Assembly: GCF_044454545.1 (NCBI RefSeq)
Contig: NZ_JBITDV010000001.1
Coordinates: 372,001 to 436,000, forward strand
From: Cryptosporangium sp044454545
GTDB lineage: Bacteria; Actinomycetota; Actinomycetes; Mycobacteriales; Cryptosporangiaceae
Reading direction: 5' to 3'
Length of the DNA stretch: 64,000 nt
Position 1 is the stretch's first letter; the number at the start of each line of letters is the position of its first letter. The notes beneath the pieces were generated by a model. That model was not told the DNA's origin, made no database searches, and saw only the letters and a program-made list of their open reading frames with translations. Both the position numbers and the translations under genes were made by a program. Shown piece by piece: positions 25,856-34,306 of the stretch.

Positions 25856-26839
25856 ATGACGACGACGATGCGCGCGGTCGTGCTCACCGAGCCCGGCCCG
25901 GTGGACCACCTCGAACTCCGGGACCTGCCGATCCCACCGGTCGCTCCGGGACACGTCCGGATCGCGGTGCGGGCGTTCGGCCTCAACCGCTCCGAACTGC
26001 ACCTGCGGCTCGGCTACGCGGACGGGGCGCGGCTCCCGATCGTGCCCGGCATCGAGGCCGTCGGGGTGGTCGACGCCGCGCCCGGCAGCGACCTGCGGCC
26101 CGGCCGGCAGGTCGCCGCGCTGATGGGCGGCATGGGCCGCACCTACGACGGCGGCTACGCCGAGTACACGGTCGTGCCCCGCAGCCAGGTCGTCCCGTTC
26201 GAGTCCGCGCTGCCGTGGGACGTCCTCGGCGCCGTCCCGGAGACCCTGCAGACCGCGTACGGCTCCCTGACCGTCGGACTGAACCTGCGGAAAGGCCAGA
26301 CGCTGCTGATCCGGGGCGGCACGTCGGCGCTCGGCTTCGCGACCGCGGCGCTGGCCCGCGATCTCGGCGCCACCGTGCTGGCCACGACCCGTCAGCGCGA
26401 CCGGCTCGGCGTCCTGGCCTCGCACGGCGTCGACCATCCGATCCTCGACGACGGCGACGTCACCCGGCAGGTGCGCGGGATCGTCCCGGACGGCGTCGAC
26501 GCGGCGCTCGAGCTGGTCGGGACGCCGACGCTGCCCGACACCCTGGCCGCCACCCGCGTGCACGGCACGGTGTGTTTCGCCGGCATGCTCTCCAACCGGT
26601 GGACGGTCCCGGACTTCTACCCGATCGACTACCTGCCGCGCGGCGTGCGGCTGTCCGCCTACGCCGGCGACGCCTCCGACCTGCCGGCCCCGGTGCTGCA
26701 GCGCGCACTCGACGACCTCGCCGGAGGGACGTTCGGACTGGGCCCGGTCCGCACCTACCGGATGGACCGGATCCGCGAGGCCCACCAGGCCCTGGAGGAC
26801 AACACCGCCGCCGGCAAGATCGTCGTCCTCACGTCGTGA
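25856..26839 (+). CDS. Quinone oxidoreductase-type MDR enzyme
   Basis: A 327-residue medium-chain dehydrogenase/reductase of the zinc-independent quinone reductase group. The start RAVVLTEPGPVDHLELRDLP, then VAPGHVRIAVRAFGLNRSEL is the typical catalytic-domain entry. GQTLLIRGGTSALGFATAAL near 140 is the NADPH Rossmann motif, and ATTRQRDRLGVLASHGVDH follows. The zinc-binding Cys/His set of alcohol dehydrogenases is missing. It reduces quinones or enones in relatives; the substrate here is unknown. An ATG four codons later is an alternative start. Two TTCCnnGGAA dyads lie just upstream. The stop lies in a 15-bp direct repeat (GTCCTCACGTCGTGA, twice). Confidence 0.85.
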   Translation: MTTTMRAVVLTEPGPVDHLELRDLPIPPVAPGHVRIAVRAFGLNRSELHLRLGYADGARLPIVPGIEAVGVVDAAPGSDLRPGRQVAALMGGMGRTYDGGYAEYTVVPRSQVVPFESALPWDVLGAVPETLQTAYGSLTVGLNLRKGQTLLIRGGTSALGFATAALARDLGATVLATTRQRDRLGVLASHGVDHPILDDGDVTRQVRGIVPDGVDAALELVGTPTLPDTLAATRVHGTVCFAGMLSNRWTVPDFYPIDYLPRGVRLSAYAGDASDLPAPVLQRALDDLAGGTFGLGPVRTYRMDRIREAHQALEDNTAAGKIVVLTS

Positions 26840-26887
26840 GCACGGTCCTCACGTCGTGAATTGGGTGCGCGTTCGGGCGGGTGGACG

Positions 26888-27292
26888 TCAGCCCCCGTAC
26901 GCGCCCCAGCCGTGCACGCTCGTGATCTCGCCCCGGACGCTGACCCGGGGACGCTCCCGGTCGGGGTAGCGCGAACCGGTGTAGTGCGTCGCCAGCGCGT
27001 CGATGTCGGCCAGGTCGGCGTCGTCGGTCAGCGCGGAGACGACCAGTTGCAGCGCGACGTGCGATCCCCAGTCCGGGAAGTCCAGCACGTCCAGCGCGAA
27101 GCGCGGGTCACGCCGCAGGTGAGCGAGCCGCACCCGCCGGGCGTCGAGGTTGAGCAGGATCCGGCCGTCGTCTTCGAGCAGGAACCAGGTCGTGACGGCC
27201 ACCGGGCGCCCGTCCTTCGCCAGCGTCGCCATGACGGCCGGTTTCGGCTGGGCCAGGAACGCCTTGACGGGGTCGCTGAGAACAAGGGTCAC
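26888..27292 (-). CDS. PPOX-class F420-dependent enzyme
   Basis: A 134-residue split-barrel protein: KAFLAQPKPAVMATLAKDGR at the start, VTTWFLLEDDGRILLNLDAR near 35, then RVRLAHLRRDPRFALDVLD and WGSHVALQL in the cofactor-binding region. The pattern follows Rv1155-like proteins, which bind F420 rather than FMN. It may reduce biliverdin-like or quinone compounds; the physiological substrate is unknown. The GTG at 27292 overlaps the stop of the iminopeptidase gene by 4 bp, so it is the second gene of a two-gene unit. Confidence 0.8.
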   Translation of the reverse strand: MTLVLSDPVKAFLAQPKPAVMATLAKDGRPVAVTTWFLLEDDGRILLNLDARRVRLAHLRRDPRFALDVLDFPDWGSHVALQLVVSALTDDADLADIDALATHYTGSRYPDRERPRVSVRGEITSVHGWGAYGG

Positions 27293-28341
27293 CGCGGGAG
27301 CCTAACAACCGCCGCCGCCCCTCCCGGCGGCCCGATCCCCCGCCGGTCACCCGGCCGCGGACCGGCCCGGAAGCCGGGCGCGGGACCGGTCCGGAAGCCG
27401 TCGGTCGCGGTGATCAGCGCGTCGAGGATGCCCGGCTCGTCGAACGCGTGCCCGGCGTCGCCGACCACCACGAACGTCGCTTCCGGCAGGGCCCGGTGCA
27501 GATCCCAAGCGGTGACGATCGGCGTGCAGAGGTCGTAGCGGCCCTGCACGATCACCGTCGGGACGTCCGCGAGCCGGCCGGCGTCGGCGATCAACTGGCC
27601 CTCGGTGAACCAGCCGCCGTGGCGGAAGTAGTGGTTCTCGATCCGGGCGAACGCGGTCGCGTACCGGGGGTCCTGGTAGCGCCGCACGAGCTCCGGGCGG
27701 GGCAGCAGCGTCAGGTTGCTCGCCTCCCACGTCGACCAGGCCACCGCCGCGGGCCCGTGGACGGCGGGATCGGGGTCGGAGAGCAACCGCCCGTAGGTCT
27801 CGACGAACCGGCCCGGGACCGCGCCCGGCGCCGCGGCGGCGTAGGGCTCCCACAGGTCGGGCACCAGCGTGGCCGCGGGTCCTTCGTAGAACCAGTCGAT
27901 CTCGCTCCGGCGCAGCGTGAAGATGCCGCGCAGCACCAGCTCGGTCACCCGGGCCGGGTGCGTCTCGGCGTAGGCGAGCGCGAGGGTGGAGCCCCAGGAC
28001 CCGCCGAACACCTGCCAGCGGTCGACGCCGAGGTGCTCGCGCAGCCGCTCGATGTCGGCGACCAGGTGCCACGTGGTGTTGGCACCGAGGTCGGCGTCGG
28101 GCTCGCTGACGTGCGGGACGCTGCGCCCGCACCCGCGCTGGTCGAACAGGATGATCCGGTAGTGCTCGGGGTCGAACAGCCGCCGGTGGTCCGGCGAGCA
28201 CCCGCCGCCGGGGCCGCCGTGCAGGAACACGACCGGCTTGCCACCGGGCGCGCCGCACTCCTCCCAGTAGATCGAGTGGCCGTCGCCGACGTCGAGCAGG
28301 CCGGTCCGGCGGGGGTCCAGAGGAGGGTAAAAGGTGCGCAC
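27289..28341 (-). CDS. pip: Proline iminopeptidase
   Basis: A 350-residue alpha/beta-hydrolase of peptidase family S33 that releases N-terminal proline in the cytoplasm. The oxyanion-hole motif HGGPGGG, the nucleophile elbow FGGSWGSTLALAYAE, the acid in GRYDLCTP and the catalytic His in GDAGHAFDEP are all present. A GTG start (VRTFYPPLDP) is preceded by GAGGCG. Relatives end about 30 residues earlier; the tail GFRAGPRPGDRRGIGPPGG here is Gly/Pro/Arg-rich low complexity and overlaps the next gene by 4 bp. The enzyme identity is good and the peptide substrate is assumed from the family. Confidence 0.85.
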   Translation of the reverse strand: MRTFYPPLDPRRTGLLDVGDGHSIYWEECGAPGGKPVVFLHGGPGGGCSPDHRRLFDPEHYRIILFDQRGCGRSVPHVSEPDADLGANTTWHLVADIERLREHLGVDRWQVFGGSWGSTLALAYAETHPARVTELVLRGIFTLRRSEIDWFYEGPAATLVPDLWEPYAAAAPGAVPGRFVETYGRLLSDPDPAVHGPAAVAWSTWEASNLTLLPRPELVRRYQDPRYATAFARIENHYFRHGGWFTEGQLIADAGRLADVPTVIVQGRYDLCTPIVTAWDLHRALPEATFVVVGDAGHAFDEPGILDALITATDGFRTGPAPGFRAGPRPGDRRGIGPPGGAAAVVRLPR

Positions 28342-28367
28342 CGCCTCGAGACTAGCCAGCCGGCCGC

Positions 28368-29300
28368 TCAGAGCGGGAGGACGCAGGTCGGGGACCCTAC
28401 CGCGGTGGGCTCTCCGGACGGCACCGGGACACCGTCGTCGAGGCGGAAGTACGTCAGCGTGTGGGAGCGTTCGTTGGCCACCACCAGGCCGCCGTCGAAC
28501 AGCGCGAGGTCGCGGGGCCACGCGCCCCCGCAGGGCACCTCGGCCAGCGGCACCGCGGCGCCGGACGCGTCGACCCGGAACGCGGCGATCGTGTCCGCGC
28601 CCCGGTTCGCGAGATAGAGGTGGTCGCCGGAGCGGACGAGGCCGCTCGGCTGGTTGTGGCCGTCGGACGCGGTCGCCGGCACCGACGCGACGACCTCCCC
28701 GCCGGCCACGGTCAGCAGCGCGGAGCCGAGCTCGGCCGCGACGTACCGGCGTCCGTTCGGGTGCGTCACGACGTGCCGCGGGCCGGAGCCGGGCGGCAGG
28801 GCCGTCTCCCCCAGCCGCCGCAGCCGGCCGTCCTCGAGCCGGTAGTCGACGAGCCGGTCGGTGCCCAGGTCGACGACCGTGACCACGCCGTCGGCCCCGG
28901 GCACGATCTGGTGCGTGTGCGGGCCCTCCTGGCGTCCGGCGTCCGGCCCGGCGCCGGAGTGCCGCACCAGGTCGGTGGAGGATCCGATCACCCCGCCGGT
29001 CACCGGATGCACCGACACGCTGCCCGACCCGTAGTTCGCCGCGAGCAGGTAGCCGTCGATCAGCGCGAGGTGGCACGGCCAGGTGCCGCCGGTCGAGGCG
29101 GTCGACAGCGGCCGCAGGTCGTCGGCGGCGAACGACGACACCGTGCCCGCGCCCTCGTTCACCGCGTACAGGACGGGGCCGGACGCGATCACGTAGGACG
29201 GGGACGGGGTCGCCACGGTCCGGCCGCCGGGCAGCATCAGCAATCCGTCTCCGGCGCCGCCCATGTCCGCGGTGTACGTGCCGACGACCAGCCCGGTCAT
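28368..29300 (-). CDS. Lactonase-family seven-bladed propeller protein
   Basis: A 310-residue beta-propeller of the PF10282 family (6-phosphogluconolactonase YbhE type). It has GLVVGTYTADM at the start, SYVIASGPVLYAVNEGAGTV, QEGPHTHQIVPG (His motif) near 130, GSGPRHVVTHPNGRRYVAAE near 180 and GAWPRDLALFDGGLVVANER near 275. It shares 4 bp with the alpha-galactosidase gene and is the last gene of the galactoside operon. In that setting it would hydrolyse galactono-lactone, made by the galactose dehydrogenase of the divergent operon, to galactonate. That would supply the one step otherwise missing between dehydrogenase and dehydratase. The ATG follows GGAGGAG. Confidence 0.8.
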   Translation of the reverse strand: MTGLVVGTYTADMGGAGDGLLMLPGGRTVATPSPSYVIASGPVLYAVNEGAGTVSSFAADDLRPLSTASTGGTWPCHLALIDGYLLAANYGSGSVSVHPVTGGVIGSSTDLVRHSGAGPDAGRQEGPHTHQIVPGADGVVTVVDLGTDRLVDYRLEDGRLRRLGETALPPGSGPRHVVTHPNGRRYVAAELGSALLTVAGGEVVASVPATASDGHNQPSGLVRSGDHLYLANRGADTIAAFRVDASGAAVPLAEVPCGGAWPRDLALFDGGLVVANERSHTLTYFRLDDGVPVPSGEPTAVGSPTCVLPL

Positions 29301-31309
29301 GTGCGCTCCTCCGAAAGGACGATCATCGCCGCGTCGCGCTCCCGGTCCCACCGGACCGGCAGCCCGGCCGTGGTCAGGTGCGCCCCCGAGTACTCGGCGT
29401 CGCCGTCACGATAGATCGCGCCGGCGCGCAGGCCGCGCAGCGGGAGCCGCACGTCGCGGCCGGGCACCGCGCCGAACCCGTCCGAGCGGCCGGTGTTCCA
29501 GGCCAGCACCACCGTGCGCGGCCCCAGCGTGTACTGCACGGCGCACCGGTCGGCGTCCGGTGACCCGATCCGGTGCACGGTGCCGCCGGTGATCACGTCG
29601 CGGACGCCGAGGTAGCGGGCGATCCACCGCCGGGCGGTGTCGCGCTGCGACGGTGACCACGAGGCGATGTCGGCCCCGATTCCCAGCACCCCGGCGCAGG
29701 CGAGCACGAACCGGAAGTCCAGCGACCGCGGCCGGGTGTCGAACAGCCCGGGGGCGTCGGTGACCCACGAGCTCATCAGGTGCGGCGCGTGCGCGGCGAG
29801 GAACCCGTGCTGGATCCGCAGCCGGTCCATCGGCGCGGTGTTGTCCGACGGCCACAGCACGTCGGTCCGGGCCGCCATCGCGAGGTCGGCCCGCGCTCCG
29901 CCGGCCGCGCAGCCCTCGACCCGCACGCCCGGATGCGCGGAGCGCAGGTGGTCCAGGATCCGGTACAGCGCGGCCACGTGCCGGCCGTCGGCCGACGGCG
30001 ACTCCGCCTCGGTCCGCGGCCGGTTGAAGTCCCACTTGAGGTAGTCGATCGGGTAGGACGAGAGCAGCGAGCCGAGCGTGGACCGGACGAACTCCTCCAC
30101 GTCGGGGCGCCCGAGGTCGAGCAGGTACTGGTGGCGGATCGTGGTCTGCGGGCGTCCGTCGATCCGGTACACCCAGTCCGGGTGCTCCGCGTAGAGCGCC
30201 GACGCCGGGTTCACCATCTCGGGCTCCACCCAGAGCCCGAAACCCAGGCCCTTGGCCCGTACCGCCTCGACGAACGCGCCGAAGCCGTCCGGGAACTTCG
30301 CCGGGTCCGGCGACCAGTCGCCGAGGCCGCCGGTGTCGTCGGTGCGCCCGGTGAACCATCCGTCGTCCACGACGAACGTCTCCACGCCGAGGTCCGCGGC
30401 GACGTCCGCGAGCGCCAGCTGGCCGGCGGCGGTCACGTCGAACGTCGTCGCTTCCCAGGAGTTGTAGACGACCGTCGCCGGTCCGGGGCGCGCCGCGCGG
30501 CGCTCGTGGTCGTGCCAGGCCCGGGCGAGGCCGTCGATGCCCTCACCGCTGAACGCGCCCGCGGCCACCGGGGAGGTGAGGGTCTCGCCGGGTGCGAGCG
30601 TGATCGGCCCGTCGGACAGCCGGCGGCCGGCCCGCACGCGGGTGGTACCGGCCGCGTCGGCCTCGGCCGTGATCTCCCACGACCCGCTCCAGGCGATCTG
30701 GACGCCCCAGGTGGCGGCGTCGTCGAGGCGGTCCTGCACGGCCAGGTAGGGCGAGAACTGGTGACCGGTGACGCCCTGGGCGCTGCCGATCGCGAACCGC
30801 CCGCGCGGCAGGTCGAGCGTCGCCGCGGTGAACTCCTGTGCCCACTGGCCGTGCAGGTAGTGCAGGCGGGCGCCGTGCGGCGTCGGCACCGGGAAACCGG
30901 CCGACCCGAACGCGGACAGCGCCACCGGTGCGGTCCCGTCGTGGTGCAGCGTGACCCACCGCTCGACGACGTCGGTCCCGGGCGCGAACCGGTAGCACTG
31001 CTGCGACCGCAGGCCGGTCAGCGTGTCCGCGAACGTGACCCGCAGGCCGTCGCCGGACTCGGCGGAGACGAACTCCCAGCGCAGGCCGGACGCGTGCAGG
31101 TCGGCGCCGAGGAACGGGCGCAGCCCGTCGGTGGCGTACTCGACCGGGGCGACGTCGCCGGGCGTCAGGTACTGGAGCCTGCCGTGCCACGCGAGCGGCG
31201 ACGGTCCCCGGGAGATCCCGTGCGGGCCCCAGGAGTGCAGCTCGAGCCACTCGCGGGACGCGGTCACCGTGTACTCCGTGGTGGCCCCGGTGAGCGTCCA
31301 GCGGCTCAT
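29297..31309 (-). CDS. GH36 alpha-galactosidase
   Basis: A 670-residue cytoplasmic enzyme that removes terminal alpha-galactose from oligosaccharides such as melibiose or raffinose. The N-terminal beta-supersandwich covers about 1-270. The barrel carries VVYNSWEATTFDV near 285, FVVDDGWF, GLWVEPEMVNP and YLKWDFNRP with nucleophile D427. The acid/base D489 lies in LWPSDNTAPMDR. No signal peptide is visible, which agrees with intracellular action after ABC import. It overlaps the neighbouring genes by 4 bp on both sides. The length is slightly below the ~700 of typical family members, but all motifs are intact. Confidence 0.9.
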   Translation of the reverse strand: MSRWTLTGATTEYTVTASREWLELHSWGPHGISRGPSPLAWHGRLQYLTPGDVAPVEYATDGLRPFLGADLHASGLRWEFVSAESGDGLRVTFADTLTGLRSQQCYRFAPGTDVVERWVTLHHDGTAPVALSAFGSAGFPVPTPHGARLHYLHGQWAQEFTAATLDLPRGRFAIGSAQGVTGHQFSPYLAVQDRLDDAATWGVQIAWSGSWEITAEADAAGTTRVRAGRRLSDGPITLAPGETLTSPVAAGAFSGEGIDGLARAWHDHERRAARPGPATVVYNSWEATTFDVTAAGQLALADVAADLGVETFVVDDGWFTGRTDDTGGLGDWSPDPAKFPDGFGAFVEAVRAKGLGFGLWVEPEMVNPASALYAEHPDWVYRIDGRPQTTIRHQYLLDLGRPDVEEFVRSTLGSLLSSYPIDYLKWDFNRPRTEAESPSADGRHVAALYRILDHLRSAHPGVRVEGCAAGGARADLAMAARTDVLWPSDNTAPMDRLRIQHGFLAAHAPHLMSSWVTDAPGLFDTRPRSLDFRFVLACAGVLGIGADIASWSPSQRDTARRWIARYLGVRDVITGGTVHRIGSPDADRCAVQYTLGPRTVVLAWNTGRSDGFGAVPGRDVRLPLRGLRAGAIYRDGDAEYSGAHLTTAGLPVRWDRERDAAMIVLSEERT

Positions 31310-32535
31310 GCCAGGAATTCCGCGTTGAGCCGGCGCTGCAACGACACGTCGTTCCACATCGGGTGCTGCGGGGCGGCGTTGGAACAGACGATCGTGCCGA
31401 GGGCACCGAGCTCGCGGCTGCGGCGGACGGCGTGGGCGCAGATCTCCGCGCCGACCGGGCCCTCCTCGAACGTGCCGTGCAGCGGGGTGTAGCCGACCCA
31501 GCCCTCGCCGAAGACCAGCGGGACGTCCCGGGACCGCGCCAGGTCGGCCGCGGCGTCCAGCCAGAGGTCCAGCACGGCGCGCATCGCGACCCGGTGCTCG
31601 CCGTACCGGTCGTAGAGCCAGCGGTCCCACTTGTCCGGATCGCACCAGTCGTGGGTGTAGAGCTCGCGCGGCTGCATGACCGTGGCCTCGAGCGACCACC
31701 GGCGGCCGGGCGCGGGCTGCCACTCCTCCAGCGGGGGCGCCCCCGCGCGGAGCAGTTCGGCGTAGGCCCGCTCCTGCGGATACGGCCGGGACACGTCCCG
31801 CAGCGCGAACTCGTCGACCAGTTGGCCGAGCACCCCGTAGACGTAGGGGTGGAAGACCGCGACCTCGATGTTGCGCGGGACACCGCGGAGCTGCTCGATC
31901 GGCACGTGGGCGATGTTGACCGTGCACGGGACGGCCGGCTGGCGTTCCTTGAACCGGGTGATGCCCCGTTCCAGGGCGTCGCGGATCCCGAGCAGCGACC
32001 CGAACGTCCCGCCCTCGGTGAGCCCGCTGTACTGGACCTCGTTGTGCAGTTCGATGAACGCGACCCGATCGTCCAGGCCCTCGGCGCGCAGCAGGTCGAT
32101 CAGGTCGGCGTGGGCGTCGGCCAGGGCCGACGGCCGGTCGGCGACCGGGACGGCCCGCAGCGCGCGGTGCCACGAGGGATCACCGGCGAACGACGGGCTC
32201 TGCTGGTATTCCCAGCTCGACACGATGACCCGCACGTCGTGGCGGGCCGCGGCCCGGAAGAACGCCAGCAGGTGCGCGCGGCCGTCCAGCGTGGTGGTGG
32301 CTTTCACGTCGTACCAGCGGGTGCGCTGGCCGTACTCGCCGCCGAACGACGTGAACGTCAGCGCGGACGTGTCCAGACCGGACCGGAACAGCAGGAACGG
32401 CATCGCGCAGATCCGCACGGTGTTGTAGCCGCGGTCGACGGCGGCCGCGAACGCCGCGTCCAGGTCCGCGAACGGCTCCCCCGGCCCGGTGCGGGTGTAC
32501 CAGGTGAAGTCCCACAGCGTGAGGGCCAGCGTCAT
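31306..32535 (-). CDS. Cellulase-like (clan GH-A type) hydrolase of unassigned family
   Basis: A 409-residue protein with a predicted TIM barrel. TLWDFTWYTRTGPGEPFADL opens the chain. VAFIELHNEVQYSG near residue 165 has the N-E pair used as acid/base in clan GH-A, and VPLVFGEGWVGY near 345 offers the nucleophile Glu. It resembles proteins annotated as cellulase-like family (PF12876-type), with no defined activity. It has no signal peptide. Its 4-bp overlaps with the alpha-galactosidase and permease genes tie it to the same imported substrate, perhaps cutting the backbone or a linkage the galactosidase cannot. That is inference. The specificity cannot be read from sequence. Confidence 0.65.
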   Translation of the reverse strand: MTLALTLWDFTWYTRTGPGEPFADLDAAFAAAVDRGYNTVRICAMPFLLFRSGLDTSALTFTSFGGEYGQRTRWYDVKATTTLDGRAHLLAFFRAAARHDVRVIVSSWEYQQSPSFAGDPSWHRALRAVPVADRPSALADAHADLIDLLRAEGLDDRVAFIELHNEVQYSGLTEGGTFGSLLGIRDALERGITRFKERQPAVPCTVNIAHVPIEQLRGVPRNIEVAVFHPYVYGVLGQLVDEFALRDVSRPYPQERAYAELLRAGAPPLEEWQPAPGRRWSLEATVMQPRELYTHDWCDPDKWDRWLYDRYGEHRVAMRAVLDLWLDAAADLARSRDVPLVFGEGWVGYTPLHGTFEEGPVGAEICAHAVRRSRELGALGTIVCSNAAPQHPMWNDVSLQRRLNAEFLA

Positions 32536-33413
32536 TTGTTCGCCCCTACCAGCAGACCGGACACGAAGTGCCTCTGGAACGTGAAGAACACGATCGCGGT
32601 CGGCACGGCGGCCAGCACGGACGCCGCCGCGACGACGTTCCACTGGCTCACGTAACCGCCCTGGAGGTTGAGCAGCGCCGCCGTGACCGGCAGTTTCGCC
32701 TCGGTGCGCAGCACGGTGATGGCCCAGATCAGGTCGTTGAAGATCCAGGTCGTGGCCAGGGCCGCCAGCGCGGCCAGCGACGGGCGGCAGAGCGGCATCA
32801 CGATCCGCGCGTAGATCTGCACCGGCCCGGCCCCGTCGATGCGGGCCGCCTCGGTGAGCTCACCCGGCAGCGACCGCATGAACCCGTACAGCACGAACGT
32901 GTAGAACCCGAGGCCGAATCCGACGTGGATCAGCACCAGCCCGGTCAGCGTGTCGTAGAGGCCGATCGACTCGGTGATGCGGGAGACCGGGATCAGCAGG
33001 ATCTGCGGTGGCAGCAGGTTGCCCGCCAGCATCGTCAGCAGGATCGCCCGCCGTCCGGGGATCGCGTACCGGCTCAGCGCGTACGCGGCCATCGACGCCA
33101 GCCACAGCGTGAGCACGACCGCGGGCACCGTGATCTTGATGCTCGTCCAGAGCGAGCGGGTCATCCCGCCGGTGCCCAGCGCGGTCCCGAAACCGTCCAG
33201 CGAGAAGCTGTGCGGCAGCGCGGCGGTGCCGTGCGCGGCGATGTCGTCGAACGTCCGCAGCGCCAGGACGAGGACGAACACCATCGGCGCGATCCACAGC
33301 AGCGTGATCGGGGCCATCACCGCGTGGAAGAGCCATCCGCGCCGGCGTCGGCGGCGCGGAGCGGGCTCGGCCGCCGCCGGCGAGGCCGGCGCGGCCACCA
33401 GGGTGGCGGTCAT
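32532..33413 (-). CDS. Sugar ABC transporter permease (MalG type)
   Basis: A 293-residue integral membrane protein with six helices. The N-terminal tail is Arg-rich. The EAA loop that contacts the ATPase reads ELTEAARIDGAGPVQIYARI near residue 190, and the C-terminal helix ends in FQRHFVSGLLVGANK, typical of carbohydrate permeases (CUT1). It pairs with the upstream permease and the binding lipoprotein; their genes overlap by 4 bp. No ATPase is encoded nearby, as usual for actinobacterial CUT1 systems that share an MsiK-type ATPase encoded elsewhere. Confidence 0.9.
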   Translation of the reverse strand: MTATLVAAPASPAAAEPAPRRRRRRGWLFHAVMAPITLLWIAPMVFVLVLALRTFDDIAAHGTAALPHSFSLDGFGTALGTGGMTRSLWTSIKITVPAVVLTLWLASMAAYALSRYAIPGRRAILLTMLAGNLLPPQILLIPVSRITESIGLYDTLTGLVLIHVGFGLGFYTFVLYGFMRSLPGELTEAARIDGAGPVQIYARIVMPLCRPSLAALAALATTWIFNDLIWAITVLRTEAKLPVTAALLNLQGGYVSQWNVVAAASVLAAVPTAIVFFTFQRHFVSGLLVGANK

Positions 33414-34306
33414 GCCGCGGCCTCCTCACGCGTCGCGCGGACCAGGTACGTGATGATGAAGACCAGGGCCAGCACGAAGATCACCACGGCGATCGCGGAC
33501 GCGTAGCCGAGGTTCAGGAACTTGAAGCCCTGCTGGAACATGTACGTGCTGAGCAGCTCCGACGAGTGGTATGGGCCGCCCCCGGTCATCGCCCAGACGA
33601 TGTCGAACGTCCGCAGCGAGTCGATGACCGTCACCGCGAACACGACGGTGTTGACGCCCCGCAGCTGCGGCCAGGTGACGAACCGGAACCGCTGCCACGC
33701 GGTCGCGCCGTCCACGGCGGAGGCGTCGTCCAGCGTCGGGTCGGTGCCTTTCAAGCCGGCCAGGTAGAGCACCATCACGTACCCGACCTGCCGCCAGACC
33801 GCGGCGACCAGCACCGCGTACAGGGCGGTGTCGGGGTTCGCCAGCCACTGTTTCTCCCACGAGCCGAGCCCGACGGAACCGAGCAGCGTGTTGATCGACC
33901 CGTCGGGCTGGTACTGCACCCGCCAGAACAGGCCGGTCACCGCGAGCGAGAACACCATCGGCAGGTAGATCGCGCTGCGGTAGAGCCCGACGCCGCGCCG
34001 CGGCCGGTTCAGCGCCAGGGCCAGGGCCAGCCCGCCCAGCACCGAGAGCCCGCCGAAGCCGACCGCCCAGATCACGTTGTTCTTCAGCGCGCCGGTGAAC
34101 ACGTCGTCGCCGAACAGCTGGGTGTAGTTGTCCAGGCCGACCGGCTGGGCCGCGCCCAGCCCGTTCCAGGTGGTGAACGACAGGTAGAAGCTGTTGAGCG
34201 CCGGCCAGAACACCATCCCGATCTCGACCACCGCCGGGACGGCGAGGAACACCCAGACGACGGCCGGGATCCGGCGCGGGCGCCGGCGGACCGCTACCGC
34301 CGTCAC
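33410..34306 (-). CDS. Sugar ABC transporter permease (MalF/UgpA type)
   Basis: A 298-residue permease that forms the second half of the channel. VWVFLAVPAVVEIGMVFWPA is the first helix and FYLSFTTWNGLG follows. The EAA-like loop is LDDASAVDGATAWQRFRFVT near 205. The last helix is IAVVIFVLALVFIITYLVRA. A GTG at 34306 is used because it overlaps the stop of the lipoprotein gene (4 bp) as elsewhere in this operon; a longer frame starting 33 bp upstream would intrude into that gene. Confidence 0.9.
   Translation of the reverse strand: MTAVAVRRRPRRIPAVVWVFLAVPAVVEIGMVFWPALNSFYLSFTTWNGLGAAQPVGLDNYTQLFGDDVFTGALKNNVIWAVGFGGLSVLGGLALALALNRPRRGVGLYRSAIYLPMVFSLAVTGLFWRVQYQPDGSINTLLGSVGLGSWEKQWLANPDTALYAVLVAAVWRQVGYVMVLYLAGLKGTDPTLDDASAVDGATAWQRFRFVTWPQLRGVNTVVFAVTVIDSLRTFDIVWAMTGGGPYHSSELLSTYMFQQGFKFLNLGYASAIAVVIFVLALVFIITYLVRATREEAAA

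Noticed and set aside
27289..29076. A longer upstream extension of the iminopeptidase frame
   Set aside because: The extension overlaps the lactonase gene, and its residues are Arg/Gly-rich without motif. The GTG at 28341 matches the family start.
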